A DNA stretch of 39,552 nt from Candidatus Bathyarchaeota archaeon (GTDB lineage Archaea; Thermoproteota; Bathyarchaeia; Bathyarchaeales; Bathycorpusculaceae): contig JAGTQG010000009.1 of assembly GCA_018396875.1 (NCBI GenBank), positions 1-39,552 on the forward strand. The letters run 5' to 3'. Shown here one piece after another: positions 7,398 to 15,925 of the stretch. The first letter of the stretch is position 1; each line of letters starts with the position of its first letter. The notes under the pieces are model-generated. The model was not told the origin of the DNA. It worked only from the letters and a program-made list of their open reading frames with translations, and did no database searches. The translations under genes were made by a program, and so were the position numbers.

Positions 7398-8573
7398 CTA
7401 GCCTTTAAGAGCTTTAATGGCTTCTAGCGCCTTTTCCAAATCTTTTTCTTCAAGAAAAACGGCGATTGTCGCTTTGCTTGAAGAAATCTCCACAATGTTT
7501 ATTCCATTCTCAGCGAGGGCACTGGATATCTTGGCAACCCATCCCGGAGATTCAATAAACTCTGGGCTTAAAACTTCTATTGCGCCAACATTTTCTTTTA
7601 TGCTTACATCCTTAAACTCGCCTATCTTACATAACTGCGAAAGCAAAGTTTTCTTATCGCTTATTTCCGTAAATATTGTAATGGAGCTTCTGCCAGTGCT
7701 CAAACCAGCAATTTTTCCATCAGTAAAAGTCGTCAAGGCTTTTCCAATAGCTGACGCGTTGAGCTCCCCTACGAGGGTTACAGCACATAAGCCGTTATGT
7801 CTTCTAACTTCAAAAGGGTTTGAAAATGCGCCTATAATCTCAGTTCCATTGGAGGACAATCCGTTATTAAAACTGACAACTCTCAATTTTTGGTGGGGAA
7901 GCTTGTATTTGAGGGCTTTTGGATGAACTATTTTAGCTCCACCTTGGGCTAACGAAAACATTTCCTCGACTGTTACTTCTTGCAGAGGCTTAGCGTCAGG
8001 AACAAGCGATGGATCGGCAGACAAAACGCCCTCAGTGTTTTTCACGAGAATTATTTCATCAGCATTTAAGCAGTTGCCAAGCAAGGTTGCGGTTATGTCG
8101 CTTCCACCCCTGCCCAGAAGAGTTATGCGTCCCTTCCTATTCTTGCCAATAAAGCCGCACACAATTGGTACACATTCGCCTAAAAGAGGCTCAACAAAGG
8201 TTTCAACCCTCCTTCTGGTTTCTTCGAGGTCCGGCTCCGCCTCCAGAAAATTTGAGTCCGTTATTATTGGCCAACTTGGACTTTGAGGGTCGAAATATGT
8301 TGAGTTTAAGCCAACCGTGTTAAGAGCTGAACTGAACATTCTGGCGCTGATTCTTTCACCCATCGAAACAATGTCGGCGTAGTCTGCTTCGCTAATTTTT
8401 CCGATTTGTCTAACATGGTTGATGAGGTTGTCTGTTGTTTTCTCCATGGCGGAGACAACAACCACCACTTCTTCGAAGTCCGCTGCCTTAACCATCTCAG
8501 CAGCTTGTCTAAAAGACTCTCCAGAGCGTAGTTCTGCTCCGCCAAATTTCACAATAACTCTTTTCTTAACCAA
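7398..8573 (-). CDS. Aspartokinase with C-terminal ACT domains (lysine-operon copy)
   Basis: A 391-residue aspartate kinase. The kinase domain runs from VKFGGAELRSG through VSMGERISARMF, TLLGRGGSDITATLL and VKNTEGVLSADPS. From about residue 265 two ACT-type modules follow (AVTLVGELNASAIGKAL and WVAKISSALAENGINIVEIS), which in this family bind lysine or threonine for feedback control. The usual KFGGTS motif reads KFGGAE here. The start is TTG 8573 after GAGGGA. It lies 30 nt downstream of dapB and 12 nt upstream of lysA in a tight lysine operon, so lysine-sensitive control is a reasonable inference. This is the second aspartokinase in the window. Confidence 0.88.
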   Translation of the reverse strand: MVKKRVIVKFGGAELRSGESFRQAAEMVKAADFEEVVVVVSAMEKTTDNLINHVRQIGKISEADYADIVSMGERISARMFSSALNTVGLNSTYFDPQSPSWPIITDSNFLEAEPDLEETRRRVETFVEPLLGECVPIVCGFIGKNRKGRITLLGRGGSDITATLLGNCLNADEIILVKNTEGVLSADPSLVPDAKPLQEVTVEEMFSLAQGGAKIVHPKALKYKLPHQKLRVVSFNNGLSSNGTEIIGAFSNPFEVRRHNGLCAVTLVGELNASAIGKALTTFTDGKIAGLSTGRSSITIFTEISDKKTLLSQLCKIGEFKDVSIKENVGAIEVLSPEFIESPGWVAKISSALAENGINIVEISSSKATIAVFLEEKDLEKALEAIKALKG

Positions 8574-8603
8574 GACGCTTTCCCTCTGGGCTAGACTAGC
8601 GGT

Positions 8604-9395
8604 TCAAATGCCTAACACGTCTTCCATTGAGTACACTCCGGGTTGTTTCTGTTTCATCACCCATTCTACAGCGTGGAGCGCGCCTAATGCGAAAGCGTTT
8701 CTTGAAAAAGCCATGTGGCTTATGGAAATCATATCGTATGGTCCAGCCACTATCACCTCGTGGATTCCCGGTATTCCTCCAGCCCTCACCGATAAAACTT
8801 CAAGTTCCTCATTTGTTCGCAGAGACGTTTTCTCTCTTCCATGAACCATCTTGCTGTAGCCCTTGGAGGCCGAGATAATTTTCGCCATGGACAAAGCTGT
8901 TCCGCTTGGCGCATCCTTTTTCTTTGAGTGATGTGCCTCCACAATGCTAATTTCATATTCGCTTGGCAGATGGACCAGTTGACGAAGCATTTTAAACACC
9001 AAGTTCACGCCTATGGAAAAATTTGAAGCAAAAACAGCCGGAACCCTTGACGAAACAAGCGTTCTAAGTCTATCCAACTGTTCCTCAGTAAAACCAGTAG
9101 TGCCCATAACTATCCTCTTACCCATGCTTGCGGCTTCGGGAATATTAGCCAACTCAACCTCCGGTGTGGTGAAACTCAAATAGACATCCGCTTTCTCCAA
9201 TGCCTCCCTAAGCCTTGAAGGTCCATAAAGTGGCACATCCAAATCGCATATCTTCAACTCACATAGCGTCTTGCCGAGTCCAGGGTTGTTTTGAGAGGCT
9301 ACGGCTCCAACAATTTCAAAATTTCTGTTTAAGGCTTCTAAGATAACTGTCCGCCCCATCTTCCCAGTGGCGCCAGCCACGCAAATCTTAATCAT
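8604..9395 (-). CDS. dapB: 4-Hydroxy-tetrahydrodipicolinate reductase
   Basis: Reduces the DapA product with NAD(P)H in lysine synthesis. The N-terminal Rossmann motif is VAGATGKMGRTV. The catalytic/substrate signature EAHHSKKKDAPSGTA is intact, including the His pair and the Lys before DAPSGT. VMGTTGFTEEQL is also typical. Length (263 residues) matches the family. It overlaps the end of dapA by 8 bp, indicating translational coupling. No disruption is seen, in contrast to the last three genes of the operon. Confidence 0.95.
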   Translation of the reverse strand: MIKICVAGATGKMGRTVILEALNRNFEIVGAVASQNNPGLGKTLCELKICDLDVPLYGPSRLREALEKADVYLSFTTPEVELANIPEAASMGKRIVMGTTGFTEEQLDRLRTLVSSRVPAVFASNFSIGVNLVFKMLRQLVHLPSEYEISIVEAHHSKKKDAPSGTALSMAKIISASKGYSKMVHGREKTSLRTNEELEVLSVRAGGIPGIHEVIVAGPYDMISISHMAFSRNAFALGALHAVEWVMKQKQPGVYSMEDVLGI

Positions 9396-10428
9396 AAGTC
9401 AACCCTTTCCAGCACTTTTCGTTGTAAAGCCTCTCGGACAAGTCGACGTCAAAGAAGTTTTCAATTGGGGTTAGGATTTCAGGATTTTTCTCGTAAACTT
9501 CCCTAGCTGCTTTCAAAACGACATCCAAGCCTTTCCGCGTCATCTTTCCAAGAGGCGGCCTCAAAGGACCAGAGGGCATCCCGAGAATATTCATTAAAGT
9601 CTTACATGGCAGGGGGTTTCTCGCCCTGACAACAACTTCGCCGAGAGACGTTTCCTCAATCGTTTTCACAGTTACTATTTGGAATAATGGATTCAGTTTC
9701 TGGCAGATTTCCAGAGCTTCGTTCACTCTTCTCTCTAGTAGCAGCTTTGTCATCTTTTGGACGGCGGCTGGAGCAATGTTTGACACAACAGAGATGACTC
9801 CGGAAGCCTTGATTGCATCATCTGCCATCATTTTGAAGGTTTTATCGTCGTCACCTGACAATATGTCGAAGTTTTCTCCACACAACTTTCTTGTCAATTT
9901 CATGTTTTCAAAATCGCCTGTAGCTTCTTTCACGGCTCTAACATTTGGGTGTTCCCTATGAAGGATTGCAAGGTCATGTGGCAAAAGCTGTGTTCCAGTT
10001 CTCCCGGGGATAACGTATGGAATTATCTGAGCGTCTGGAAAACGTTCAGCCACTGGGGTGACATATTCGCGTCTAATCTCTAAAGAGCTTGGTCCATTGT
10101 AATATGGGTCTACAAGCAGAAAGGCTTTCACGCCGATATCGTAGGCTTTTTTGGTATTCTCTAACGTTTTACGGGTGCAGTTGCAACCTGTCCCAGCGAT
10201 AGTCAGCAGTTTGTCGGAGCTAAATTCGTAAGTTTTTTCAATGACAAGCAGTTGTTCTTTTGGGTTTAATGTTGGGCTTTCGCCGGTTGTTCCAACAGCG
10301 AGAACACCGCTAACTCTTTGGGATATTTGAAACTCTATCAGGCTTTGAAGCCCTTCAACGTCCACTCTTCCGTTCTTAAGCATGGGAGTTATCAGCGCAG
10401 TATAGCAGCCCTTAAACATGCTTTCCAT
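9388..10428 (-). CDS. dapA: 4-Hydroxy-tetrahydrodipicolinate synthase
   Basis: Condenses pyruvate with aspartate semialdehyde, the first lysine-specific step. Motifs present are GTTGESPTL, the Tyr in LVDPYYNGPS and the Schiff-base lysine in RAVKEATGD. The start is ATG 10428 (MESMFKGCYTALITPM), preceded by GGAGGA; a longer frame to 10473 lacks a better signal. The protein is about 346 residues, some 50 longer than typical DapA because of a C-terminal extension after PPLGKMTRKG. A 2-keto-acid aldolase of the DapA superfamily is the alternative in isolation, but the operon makes DapA likely. It is the first gene of the lysine operon, divergent from an Lrp-type regulator. Confidence 0.9.
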   Translation of the reverse strand: MESMFKGCYTALITPMLKNGRVDVEGLQSLIEFQISQRVSGVLAVGTTGESPTLNPKEQLLVIEKTYEFSSDKLLTIAGTGCNCTRKTLENTKKAYDIGVKAFLLVDPYYNGPSSLEIRREYVTPVAERFPDAQIIPYVIPGRTGTQLLPHDLAILHREHPNVRAVKEATGDFENMKLTRKLCGENFDILSGDDDKTFKMMADDAIKASGVISVVSNIAPAAVQKMTKLLLERRVNEALEICQKLNPLFQIVTVKTIEETSLGEVVVRARNPLPCKTLMNILGMPSGPLRPPLGKMTRKGLDVVLKAAREVYEKNPEILTPIENFFDVDLSERLYNEKCWKGLTYD

Positions 10429-10495
10429 GGGCTCCTCCAAGTGATGAGAACTTTTGGTATAGAAATCGGTCAAGTTTATAAGAATTTCGGAAAAA

Positions 10496-10527
10496 ATTTT
10501 AAATATTCAGTAAAGTTTATTTAAAAT
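10496..10527. promoter_or_regulatory. Symmetrical divergent promoter between dapA and the Lrp-type gene
   Basis: A perfect 9-bp inverted repeat, ATTTTAAAT (10496-10504) and ATTTAAAAT (10519-10527), provides TATA-like boxes in both orientations. The rightward box lies about 25-30 bp before the regulator start, and the leftward one allows a leader of about 40 nt before dapA. The 32-bp symmetric block could also be the regulator's binding site, which would control itself and the lysine operon together. Confidence 0.55.
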
Positions 10528-10547
10528 AAGTTCGAAAAACGTACCAA

Positions 10548-10967
10548 GTGATAAGAATGGACGAAATAGATAGGAAGATCATTCAAATCCTTAAGCAGAA
10601 TGGGCGAGCCACATACGGCGAAATTGGAAAGGCCGTAGGCTTGTCAGAGGGCGCCGTTAGAAAAAGAATTAAAGATCTTGTTAGTTCTGGCATAATCAAG
10701 AGGTTTACGTTGAAGCTTTCGCTTTCTGAGGGCGCTGAAGCCATAGCGCTGGTTTCGGTGAATCCCTCGATTCCTACCTCTGAGATTTCGGCTAAATTGT
10801 TAAAGATACCCCACGTTGATACTGTGTACGAAGTTACAGGCGAGTATGACATTGCAGTTATAATATCCGCCATGAGCATAGCCGAAGTCAACGAGTGCAT
10901 CGAGAAAATCCGCAAAATAGACGGCGTCATAAAGACAAACACCATGATTATCTTGAGAAGCTGGTGA
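10548..10967 (+). CDS. Lrp/AsnC family regulator, probably of lysine genes
   Basis: A 139-residue Lrp/AsnC protein. An N-terminal winged helix (DEIDRKIIQILKQNGRATYGEIGKAV and SEGAVRKRIKDL) is followed by a C-terminal RAM/ACT-like ligand domain (about residues 65-135) with the characteristic VYEVTGEYDIAVII segment. GTG 10548 gives the usual MIxxDEIDRKI beginning and lies near the predicted transcription start, so the mRNA may be leaderless; ATG 10557 is the alternative. It is divergent from dapA across a symmetric promoter. Sulfolobus LysM, of the same family, is a lysine-responsive regulator of a lysine cluster, so a similar role is inferred. Confidence 0.9.
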   Translation: MIRMDEIDRKIIQILKQNGRATYGEIGKAVGLSEGAVRKRIKDLVSSGIIKRFTLKLSLSEGAEAIALVSVNPSIPTSEISAKLLKIPHVDTVYEVTGEYDIAVIISAMSIAEVNECIEKIRKIDGVIKTNTMIILRSW

Positions 10968-11038
10968 AGGTTCTGGCGAATAGAGTAATAAAGCCGAATT
11001 TAATTGTAAAGACGCAACCTTGAGGGGGGTGGGTTAAA

Positions 11039-12091
11039 GTGAAGTGGAAAGTTGCGATTCTCGGGGCGACGGGTGCTGTGGGTCAAAGGTTCATTCAACT
11101 GCTTCATAATCATCCATGGTTTGAGATTGAGGTGCTTGCTGCTTCTGAAAAGTCGGCTGGAAAGCCCTATGGCAAGGCATGCACTTGGATATTGGAGTGT
11201 GAGATGCCGCGGGAAATAGCCGACATGCCCGTGGTGAACATTGACGTCAAGTCTGTTGAAAAGGCTGGAAACATCGACTTTGTTTTTTCAGCGTTGCCGT
11301 CGGATGTTGCAGGTCCGTTGGAAGACGAGTTTGCCAAAACTTATCCAGTTTTTAGCAAGGCAAGTGTCCACAGGCTTGAGGAGGACGTCCCCTTACTAAT
11401 ACCTGAGGTGAATCCAGATCATTTGGAGCTTGTGAAAATTCAGAGGGAACGAAGAGGCTGGGGTGGTTTTATATCTACAGACCCGAACTGCTCAACCATC
11501 CAGTTAGCAATTACCCTAAAACCGTTAATACAGTTTGGCTTGAAGAAGGTTGTTGTTTCGACAATGCAAGCCCTCAGCGGGGCGGGTTTTCCGGGCGTGC
11601 CATCTCTCAGCATTATTGACAATGTTTTGCCGTACATACCCGGAGAAGAGGAGAAGATTGAACAGGAAACTCTAAAGATTTTGGGCGAGTTCAATGGTGA
11701 CAAAATTAGCCCAGCGAAAATTCAGGTGAGCGCAAGCTGCAATCGTGTGGACGTTAAGGACGGTCACCTAGAATGCGTTTTTGTAGAGCTTGAGAAGAAG
11801 CCGTCCGTGGAGGATGTGAAAAAGGCGTTTAAAACCTTTAAAGGAGAGCCTCAGCGGCTTAACCTTCCATCGGCTCCTAAAAACCCAATTGTGGTTAGGG
11901 AAGAAGCGGATAGGCCTCAACCCAGGCTTGATAGAGAAGAGGGAAACGGAATGAGCGTAGTTGTTGGAAGAATCAGAGAAGACCCCGTGTTAACAATCAA
12001 ATATGTCTGTTTAGGTCACAACACGATAAGAGGCGCCGCCGGAGCCGGACTTTTAAGCGCGGAGCTAGCTGCGAAAAGGGGATACCTCTGA
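11039..12091 (+). CDS. asd: Aspartate-semialdehyde dehydrogenase
   Basis: Reduces aspartyl phosphate to aspartate semialdehyde, the branch-point substrate for both the homocysteine and the lysine operons in this window. The NADP-binding motif is GATGAVGQRF. The catalytic cysteine is in STDPNCSTIQLAI. A histidine region is near GHNTIRGAAGAGLLSAE. At 350 residues it belongs to the archaeal/fungal-type branch. GTG 11039 follows a GAGGGGGG ribosome-binding stretch. It lies downstream of the Lrp-type gene on the same strand. Confidence 0.95.
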   Translation: MKWKVAILGATGAVGQRFIQLLHNHPWFEIEVLAASEKSAGKPYGKACTWILECEMPREIADMPVVNIDVKSVEKAGNIDFVFSALPSDVAGPLEDEFAKTYPVFSKASVHRLEEDVPLLIPEVNPDHLELVKIQRERRGWGGFISTDPNCSTIQLAITLKPLIQFGLKKVVVSTMQALSGAGFPGVPSLSIIDNVLPYIPGEEEKIEQETLKILGEFNGDKISPAKIQVSASCNRVDVKDGHLECVFVELEKKPSVEDVKKAFKTFKGEPQRLNLPSAPKNPIVVREEADRPQPRLDREEGNGMSVVVGRIREDPVLTIKYVCLGHNTIRGAAGAGLLSAELAAKRGYL

Positions 12092-12163
12092 CTAGAAGTT
12101 TTGTAGGGAAAGCTATTTTACGTTCTAATGGCTCCAATATCAAAGCGCTTGGAGGTTGGAAAA

Positions 12164-12355
12164 ATGCCCTTTGTTCAGGTACATTTGCTTGAAGGACGGA
12201 CGGAAAAGCAAAGGGAAGAAATTGCGAAGGCTTTTACAGATGCCCTCGTAAAGATTCTTGGAGTGCCCAAAGAAGTTGTTTGGATTCAATTCATTGACAT
12301 GCCCAAATCGCATTTCGCTGTTGGCGGGGTTCTTAAAAGCAAAGAAACAAAATAG
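12164..12355 (+). CDS. 4-Oxalocrotonate tautomerase family protein
   Basis: A 63-residue tautomerase-superfamily subunit beginning MPFVQVHLLEGRTEKQ, so the catalytic N-terminal proline is in place once Met is removed. The helix RTEKQREEIAKAFTDAL and the C-terminal part are typical of 60-70 residue family members that form hexamers. ATG 12164 is chosen because GGAGG precedes it and it exposes Pro1; an in-frame ATG at 12128 would bury it. The physiological substrate is unknown. It follows asd on the same strand but is not obviously part of the pathway. Confidence 0.85.
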   Translation: MPFVQVHLLEGRTEKQREEIAKAFTDALVKILGVPKEVVWIQFIDMPKSHFAVGGVLKSKETK

Positions 12356-12364
12356 TTTCTCGTC

Positions 12365-12682
12365 TTAATTTTCTTTTTCCTCTTCTTTTATTGGTTTTGT
12401 TGAAGCTTCTCTTATTAGTGGTTCTTGGCGTCCGCCTTCTATTTCTATTTTGGCGTTTGGATACTGCTTTTCAAGCTGTTTGCGGAGGGCGTTCACATCT
12501 ACGTCTTTACCCACTTTAGCTTTGACTTTTGTGCCTTCTGGTGTTTGGACTACACTTATTGAGTAGCCGCTTGAAAGTTCGGCTTTCTCTAAATCCTTAA
12601 AGAGGCTTTCTATTTCGTTGAACAGTGAACCGCCGAAAAGTTCGTCTAGGAGGCTGCGTTTCCGCCTTTTCTCGGCGGACAC
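12365..12682 (-). CDS. Conserved hypothetical protein, basic head and alpha/beta domain
   Basis: No family recognised with certainty. GTG 12682 gives about 105 residues. An N-terminal KRRKRSLLDELFG and helical segment (FNEIESLFKDLEKAEL) is followed by a beta-rich part (GYSISVVQTPEGTKVKAKVG), a helix (VNALRKQLEKQYP), then IEIEGG and an acidic/charged tail. A TATA-like TTATTTA about 22-25 bp before GTG 12682 suggests a leaderless transcript; an in-frame ATG further upstream (12778) would lie before the promoter. It is tail-to-tail with the tautomerase gene and divergent from purE. Confidence 0.65.
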   Translation of the reverse strand: MSAEKRRKRSLLDELFGGSLFNEIESLFKDLEKAELSSGYSISVVQTPEGTKVKAKVGKDVDVNALRKQLEKQYPNAKIEIEGGRQEPLIREASTKPIKEEEKEN

Positions 12683-12799
12683 GGCGCCTTTCACCGGTAA
12701 ATAACTGAGAGTGGCTTTGGGCTTAAAGGTTTTGTTGGATACGCCTATGTAGATAAGGCTAATAAGGGTGCTTGGCAAAAGTCCTTTCCGTGAAGTTTA

Positions 12800-13294
12800 A
12801 TGACTGGAAAAGTTGTTGTTTTAATGGGTTCGGAAAGAAACTTGGAGTTTGCGAGGGAGATTGGCAAACACTTGGAGGCATTTGGCTTAGCCTACGAGTT
12901 TCGGGTGGCTTCAGCCCATAAAACGCCTGAAAAAGTTCTCAAAATCATTAGAGAGTACGAAAATGAAAATGTTGTTTACATTACTGTGGCTGGAAGATCA
13001 AATGCCTTAAGCGCTTTTGTGGACGCAAACACCACCAAACCAGTTATTGCTTGTCCACCTTATTCGGAGAAGTTTGCGGGCGCGGACATTTATTCTTCGC
13101 TTAGGGTTCCAAGCGGCGTAGGCTCAGTTGTGATTATCGAGCCGGAGGGCGCCGCTATTGCTGCGGCTAAAATTCTCGCGTTGACCGACAAAAAACTTGA
13201 GGAGCGGGTGAAAGCCTACCAAAACGCCAAAAAGGAAGAAATTGAACAGGCGGATCAGTCCGTTAAAAAGGGTGTGGCGCGTGGGAAGCGTTAA
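12800..13294 (+). CDS. purE: AIR carboxylase, class II PurE
   Basis: A 164-residue PurE-fold enzyme. It starts with VVLMGSERNLEFAREIG and has RVASAHKTPEK and the substrate-loop region VAGRSNALSAFVDANTTKP. The AGRSN...CPP...SSLRVPSGVG pattern resembles the animal/archaeal class II enzymes, which carboxylate AIR directly with CO2, rather than bacterial class I PurE, which isomerises N5-CAIR made by PurK. No purK is nearby. It is cotranscribed with purC, whose start overlaps the end of this gene by 14 bp. Confidence 0.88.
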   Translation: MTGKVVVLMGSERNLEFAREIGKHLEAFGLAYEFRVASAHKTPEKVLKIIREYENENVVYITVAGRSNALSAFVDANTTKPVIACPPYSEKFAGADIYSSLRVPSGVGSVVIIEPEGAAIAAAKILALTDKKLEERVKAYQNAKKEEIEQADQSVKKGVARGKR

Positions 13295-14327
13295 AGACCT
13301 TGAAGTTGTGAAGAAGCCAACTAAAACCCGCATGGGGATTGGCAGGTTCCACTTTTCAGACCGCTATTCGGTTTTTGATTGGGGTGAAATGCCCGACCAC
13401 ATAGACGGGAAAGGCGCCGCCCTATGTCTTATGGGAGCTTACTGCTTTGAAAAACTCGAAGAGAGGGGCATTAAAACTCATTACCGGGGACTCGTGGACA
13501 AGAGGGGCAAACTTGTGCGCTTCGACGAGCTTGAAGAGCCAACAAACATTATGGAGTTTCATCTCGTAAACGTCTATAAGCCCAAAGCCTACGTGGGGGA
13601 GGACGGCAAACTAAGGTACGACTACAGCATTTACACGCCCAAACTCAAAAATTTTCTAATCCCATTGGAAATAATTTACCGCAACGGCTTGCCAGAAGGC
13701 TCATCAGTTTTCAAACGGCTTGAACAAGGTCTAGTAACCCTCGAAGAGCTGGGCTTAGACCATTATCCGAAACCTGGTGAAAGGCTTGCCAAACCTATTT
13801 TCGACGTTAGCACAAAATTTGAGGAAAGCGACCGCTACATAACGTGGCGGGAAGCCCAGCAGTTAGCGGGATTAACGGATGATGAAGTGCAGAAGATTAA
13901 AGAAGTTCTTCTTAGGGTGGATGAGACCATTACGGAGATAGCCTCTAAGGCGGGTTTGGTGAACGAAGACGGCAAAATAGAGCTAGCCTTCGACGACAAA
14001 AGACGGCTTATGGTGGCGGATGTTGTTGGCACACTGGACGAGTGCAGATTCACCCATCAAGGCTTACACGTCAGCAAGGAGGTTGCTCGCACATATTATA
14101 GGCAAACGGAATGGGCAAAACAAGTGGAACAAGCGAAACAAAAAGCCAGAGAACAAGGCATAAAAGACTGGAGAACGCTGGTGAAAGCTCAACCACCGAA
14201 GCTGGAGCCAAAACTGAAAACACTGATAAGCCAAATGTACATGGCGGCGGCAAACGAAATAACTGGCAGAAAAATGTTTGACGTGCCAAATCTCGCCGAG
14301 ATAATGAAGAATTTTTTGGAAGCTTAA
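13281..14327 (+). CDS. purC: SAICAR synthetase
   Basis: Ligates aspartate to CAIR in purine synthesis. Recognisable parts are the N-terminal GRFHFSDRYSVFDWGEMPD, EFHLVNVYKP, PLEIIYRNGLPEGSS and LMVADVVGTLDECRF. GTG 13281 is taken as start (VGSVKDLEVVKKPTKT), overlapping purE by 14 bp; a longer frame to 13242 has no better signal. The length of about 348 residues is above the 230-250 residues of bacterial PurC, with a C-terminal helical extension after the core. The next two neighbours (purE, purP) are steps of the same pathway. Confidence 0.9.
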   Translation: MGSVKDLEVVKKPTKTRMGIGRFHFSDRYSVFDWGEMPDHIDGKGAALCLMGAYCFEKLEERGIKTHYRGLVDKRGKLVRFDELEEPTNIMEFHLVNVYKPKAYVGEDGKLRYDYSIYTPKLKNFLIPLEIIYRNGLPEGSSVFKRLEQGLVTLEELGLDHYPKPGERLAKPIFDVSTKFEESDRYITWREAQQLAGLTDDEVQKIKEVLLRVDETITEIASKAGLVNEDGKIELAFDDKRRLMVADVVGTLDECRFTHQGLHVSKEVARTYYRQTEWAKQVEQAKQKAREQGIKDWRTLVKAQPPKLEPKLKTLISQMYMAAANEITGRKMFDVPNLAEIMKNFLEA

Positions 14328-14332
14328 GCCTT

Positions 14333-15766
14333 CTAAGTTACTATTTCGTGGAGTTGTTTCGTTTTCCACGCTCGCCTTATTTCTAGGGCTATGCGGTCCC
14401 CGGTGCTCATGGGCTTCTTGTATTTCGCATTAGCATATTGGGAGCCTATGCCCATGTGGACGTTGGTTCCTCCGCCATGACGTAGCGCCACATCCTGCGT
14501 TACGGGTATGTGCATGTATGGGTCCCGCTCCTCTGGCACATCGTATAAGCCGTAGTCTGCGGCTGTTTTGGCTTCTACGCCGCTTGTGTAGTCCAGTTTA
14601 ATCGTTGGTTTCAGCTCGTATTTTGATATTCGGTCCCATGTGATAAGCGTTTGTAGACACCATGCGCCTATTATGCCGGGCGGCTCGTGTTCTCTGCACG
14701 CCAATAGGAAGCGGTCTGCGTAGCGTTGCACATCTTTTAGGAGGGATTCCCTTAGGCTTAGCATGGCATGAGCTGTAACCTCGAAGGATGGAACCCTCTT
14801 GATTTTCTGTTGAACCTCTAACGGGAGCCTTTTCAAACCGTCAAGGATTGTTTCTCTGCGTTCATCTATGGATAGAAACTGGTTGGCTAGGCATATTCTA
14901 GCCTCCTCAATTGTCACATTGTAAAGTTTGGCGAACCATTCTTCCACGTCGCCCCATTCGCTTTTAGCGTCTAGCGGCGAGAAGAAGAAGTTAAAGTTAG
15001 CATGGGGTCCAAGAACAATTTGTTCCACACGGGCATTTTTCAATGATTCTTCGTCAAGGTTTCCAGCTTTAACCTCTTTTTCAACTTTTTCCTCCAAATC
15101 CTTCGAGTCTGCTGCAAATATGAATTCTCTTTCGAATTTTCTGTGGGCATGCTCCGCCTTCAACAGCATAGGCTCATCAATAAACTCTTTAAACCTTATT
15201 CCGCCCTTTCTTACCTCAAACTTGTATGATTTCGGGTATGGGATGCCTGCCTGTTCTGCAAACCAGTAATAGTCTTTCTCGATTTCGCCTCGATTTTCGA
15301 TTTTCAAGAGGGTTCTTGAGCCGACTATGGGAACAGCAAACTGGTTTTCAATCACACTGCAATATTCGTCTCCGCCAACATAAACCGAAAAGGCTCTGTT
15401 TGGAATCTGCAAACACTCCAAATCCACAAGCTCGTCCACATACTTTACAATATCCGAGTACCTGTCAAGAATCAAGATCACGCTTTTCCAATCACCATTC
15501 TTTTTGATGTCTTTCGGGTCGTTTACCACGCGGATGTCCCGTCTCACAAGGCTTGGCAAGTCTTCAATAGGCTCGTCGGGTTTTCCAACCATTGGGTTCT
15601 GGAGGTATATGCGGGCTCTTCCAGGTGTTGTGTAAATTATGCTCCTCAAACCGTAGTTGCGTTGCCCCTGCCAAGCATCCAAAGCCGAATGTGAACCCAA
15701 GTTTAACCCTATGGGTTCCTTGTATTTTTTGGCTATTTCCTGCATCTCCTCTCTGCGTATAACCAT
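14333..15766 (-). CDS. purP: Formate-dependent FAICAR synthetase (PurP family)
   Basis: ATP-grasp enzyme of the archaeal PurP family (DUF1297/DUF1246 type), which formylates AICAR with formate and ATP instead of folate. Family features are IGLNLGSHSALDAWQGQRN near the N-terminus, the ATP-grasp core around PMLLKAEHAHRKFEREFIF, and the C-terminal GGGTNVHMGIGSQYANAKY. At 477 residues it is longer than the roughly 330-360 of typical PurP, with an insertion in the central domain (about residues 255-340). Convergent with purC, 5 nt apart. The family is secure. Archaea often carry several PurP paralogues, so exact activity is a little less sure. Confidence 0.85.
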   Translation of the reverse strand: MVIRREEMQEIAKKYKEPIGLNLGSHSALDAWQGQRNYGLRSIIYTTPGRARIYLQNPMVGKPDEPIEDLPSLVRRDIRVVNDPKDIKKNGDWKSVILILDRYSDIVKYVDELVDLECLQIPNRAFSVYVGGDEYCSVIENQFAVPIVGSRTLLKIENRGEIEKDYYWFAEQAGIPYPKSYKFEVRKGGIRFKEFIDEPMLLKAEHAHRKFEREFIFAADSKDLEEKVEKEVKAGNLDEESLKNARVEQIVLGPHANFNFFFSPLDAKSEWGDVEEWFAKLYNVTIEEARICLANQFLSIDERRETILDGLKRLPLEVQQKIKRVPSFEVTAHAMLSLRESLLKDVQRYADRFLLACREHEPPGIIGAWCLQTLITWDRISKYELKPTIKLDYTSGVEAKTAADYGLYDVPEERDPYMHIPVTQDVALRHGGGTNVHMGIGSQYANAKYKKPMSTGDRIALEIRRAWKTKQLHEIVT

Positions 15767-15880
15767 CCAAACACCGTGGGCTAGATTCAGAAAAGCATGT
15801 TTTAAACTTTTTCAACAAGACTGTTAAAACCGTCCATGCTCCTTCTGACTAGAAGATTCTTCCATACAAGGTTATAAGCC

Positions 15881-15893
15881 GAGAATAATTCTC
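15881..15893. promoter_or_regulatory. Small palindrome beside a TATA-like box
   Basis: GAGAATAATTCTC is a 13-bp palindrome (6-bp arms). It lies directly after a TATA-like GGTTATAAGC (15871-15880) and before the start of a small rightward gene. Its place between TATA box and expected transcription start would suit a repressor site, but it is short and could be chance. Confidence 0.3.
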
Positions 15894-15925
15894 TATTTTG
15901 ATGGGAGAAAGGAGAGAACCATCAT

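Noticed and set aside
12365-12778. The full 137-residue frame starting at 12778
   Set aside because: The extra N-terminus lies upstream of the likely TATA box and overlaps the purE leader; GTG 12682 fits better.
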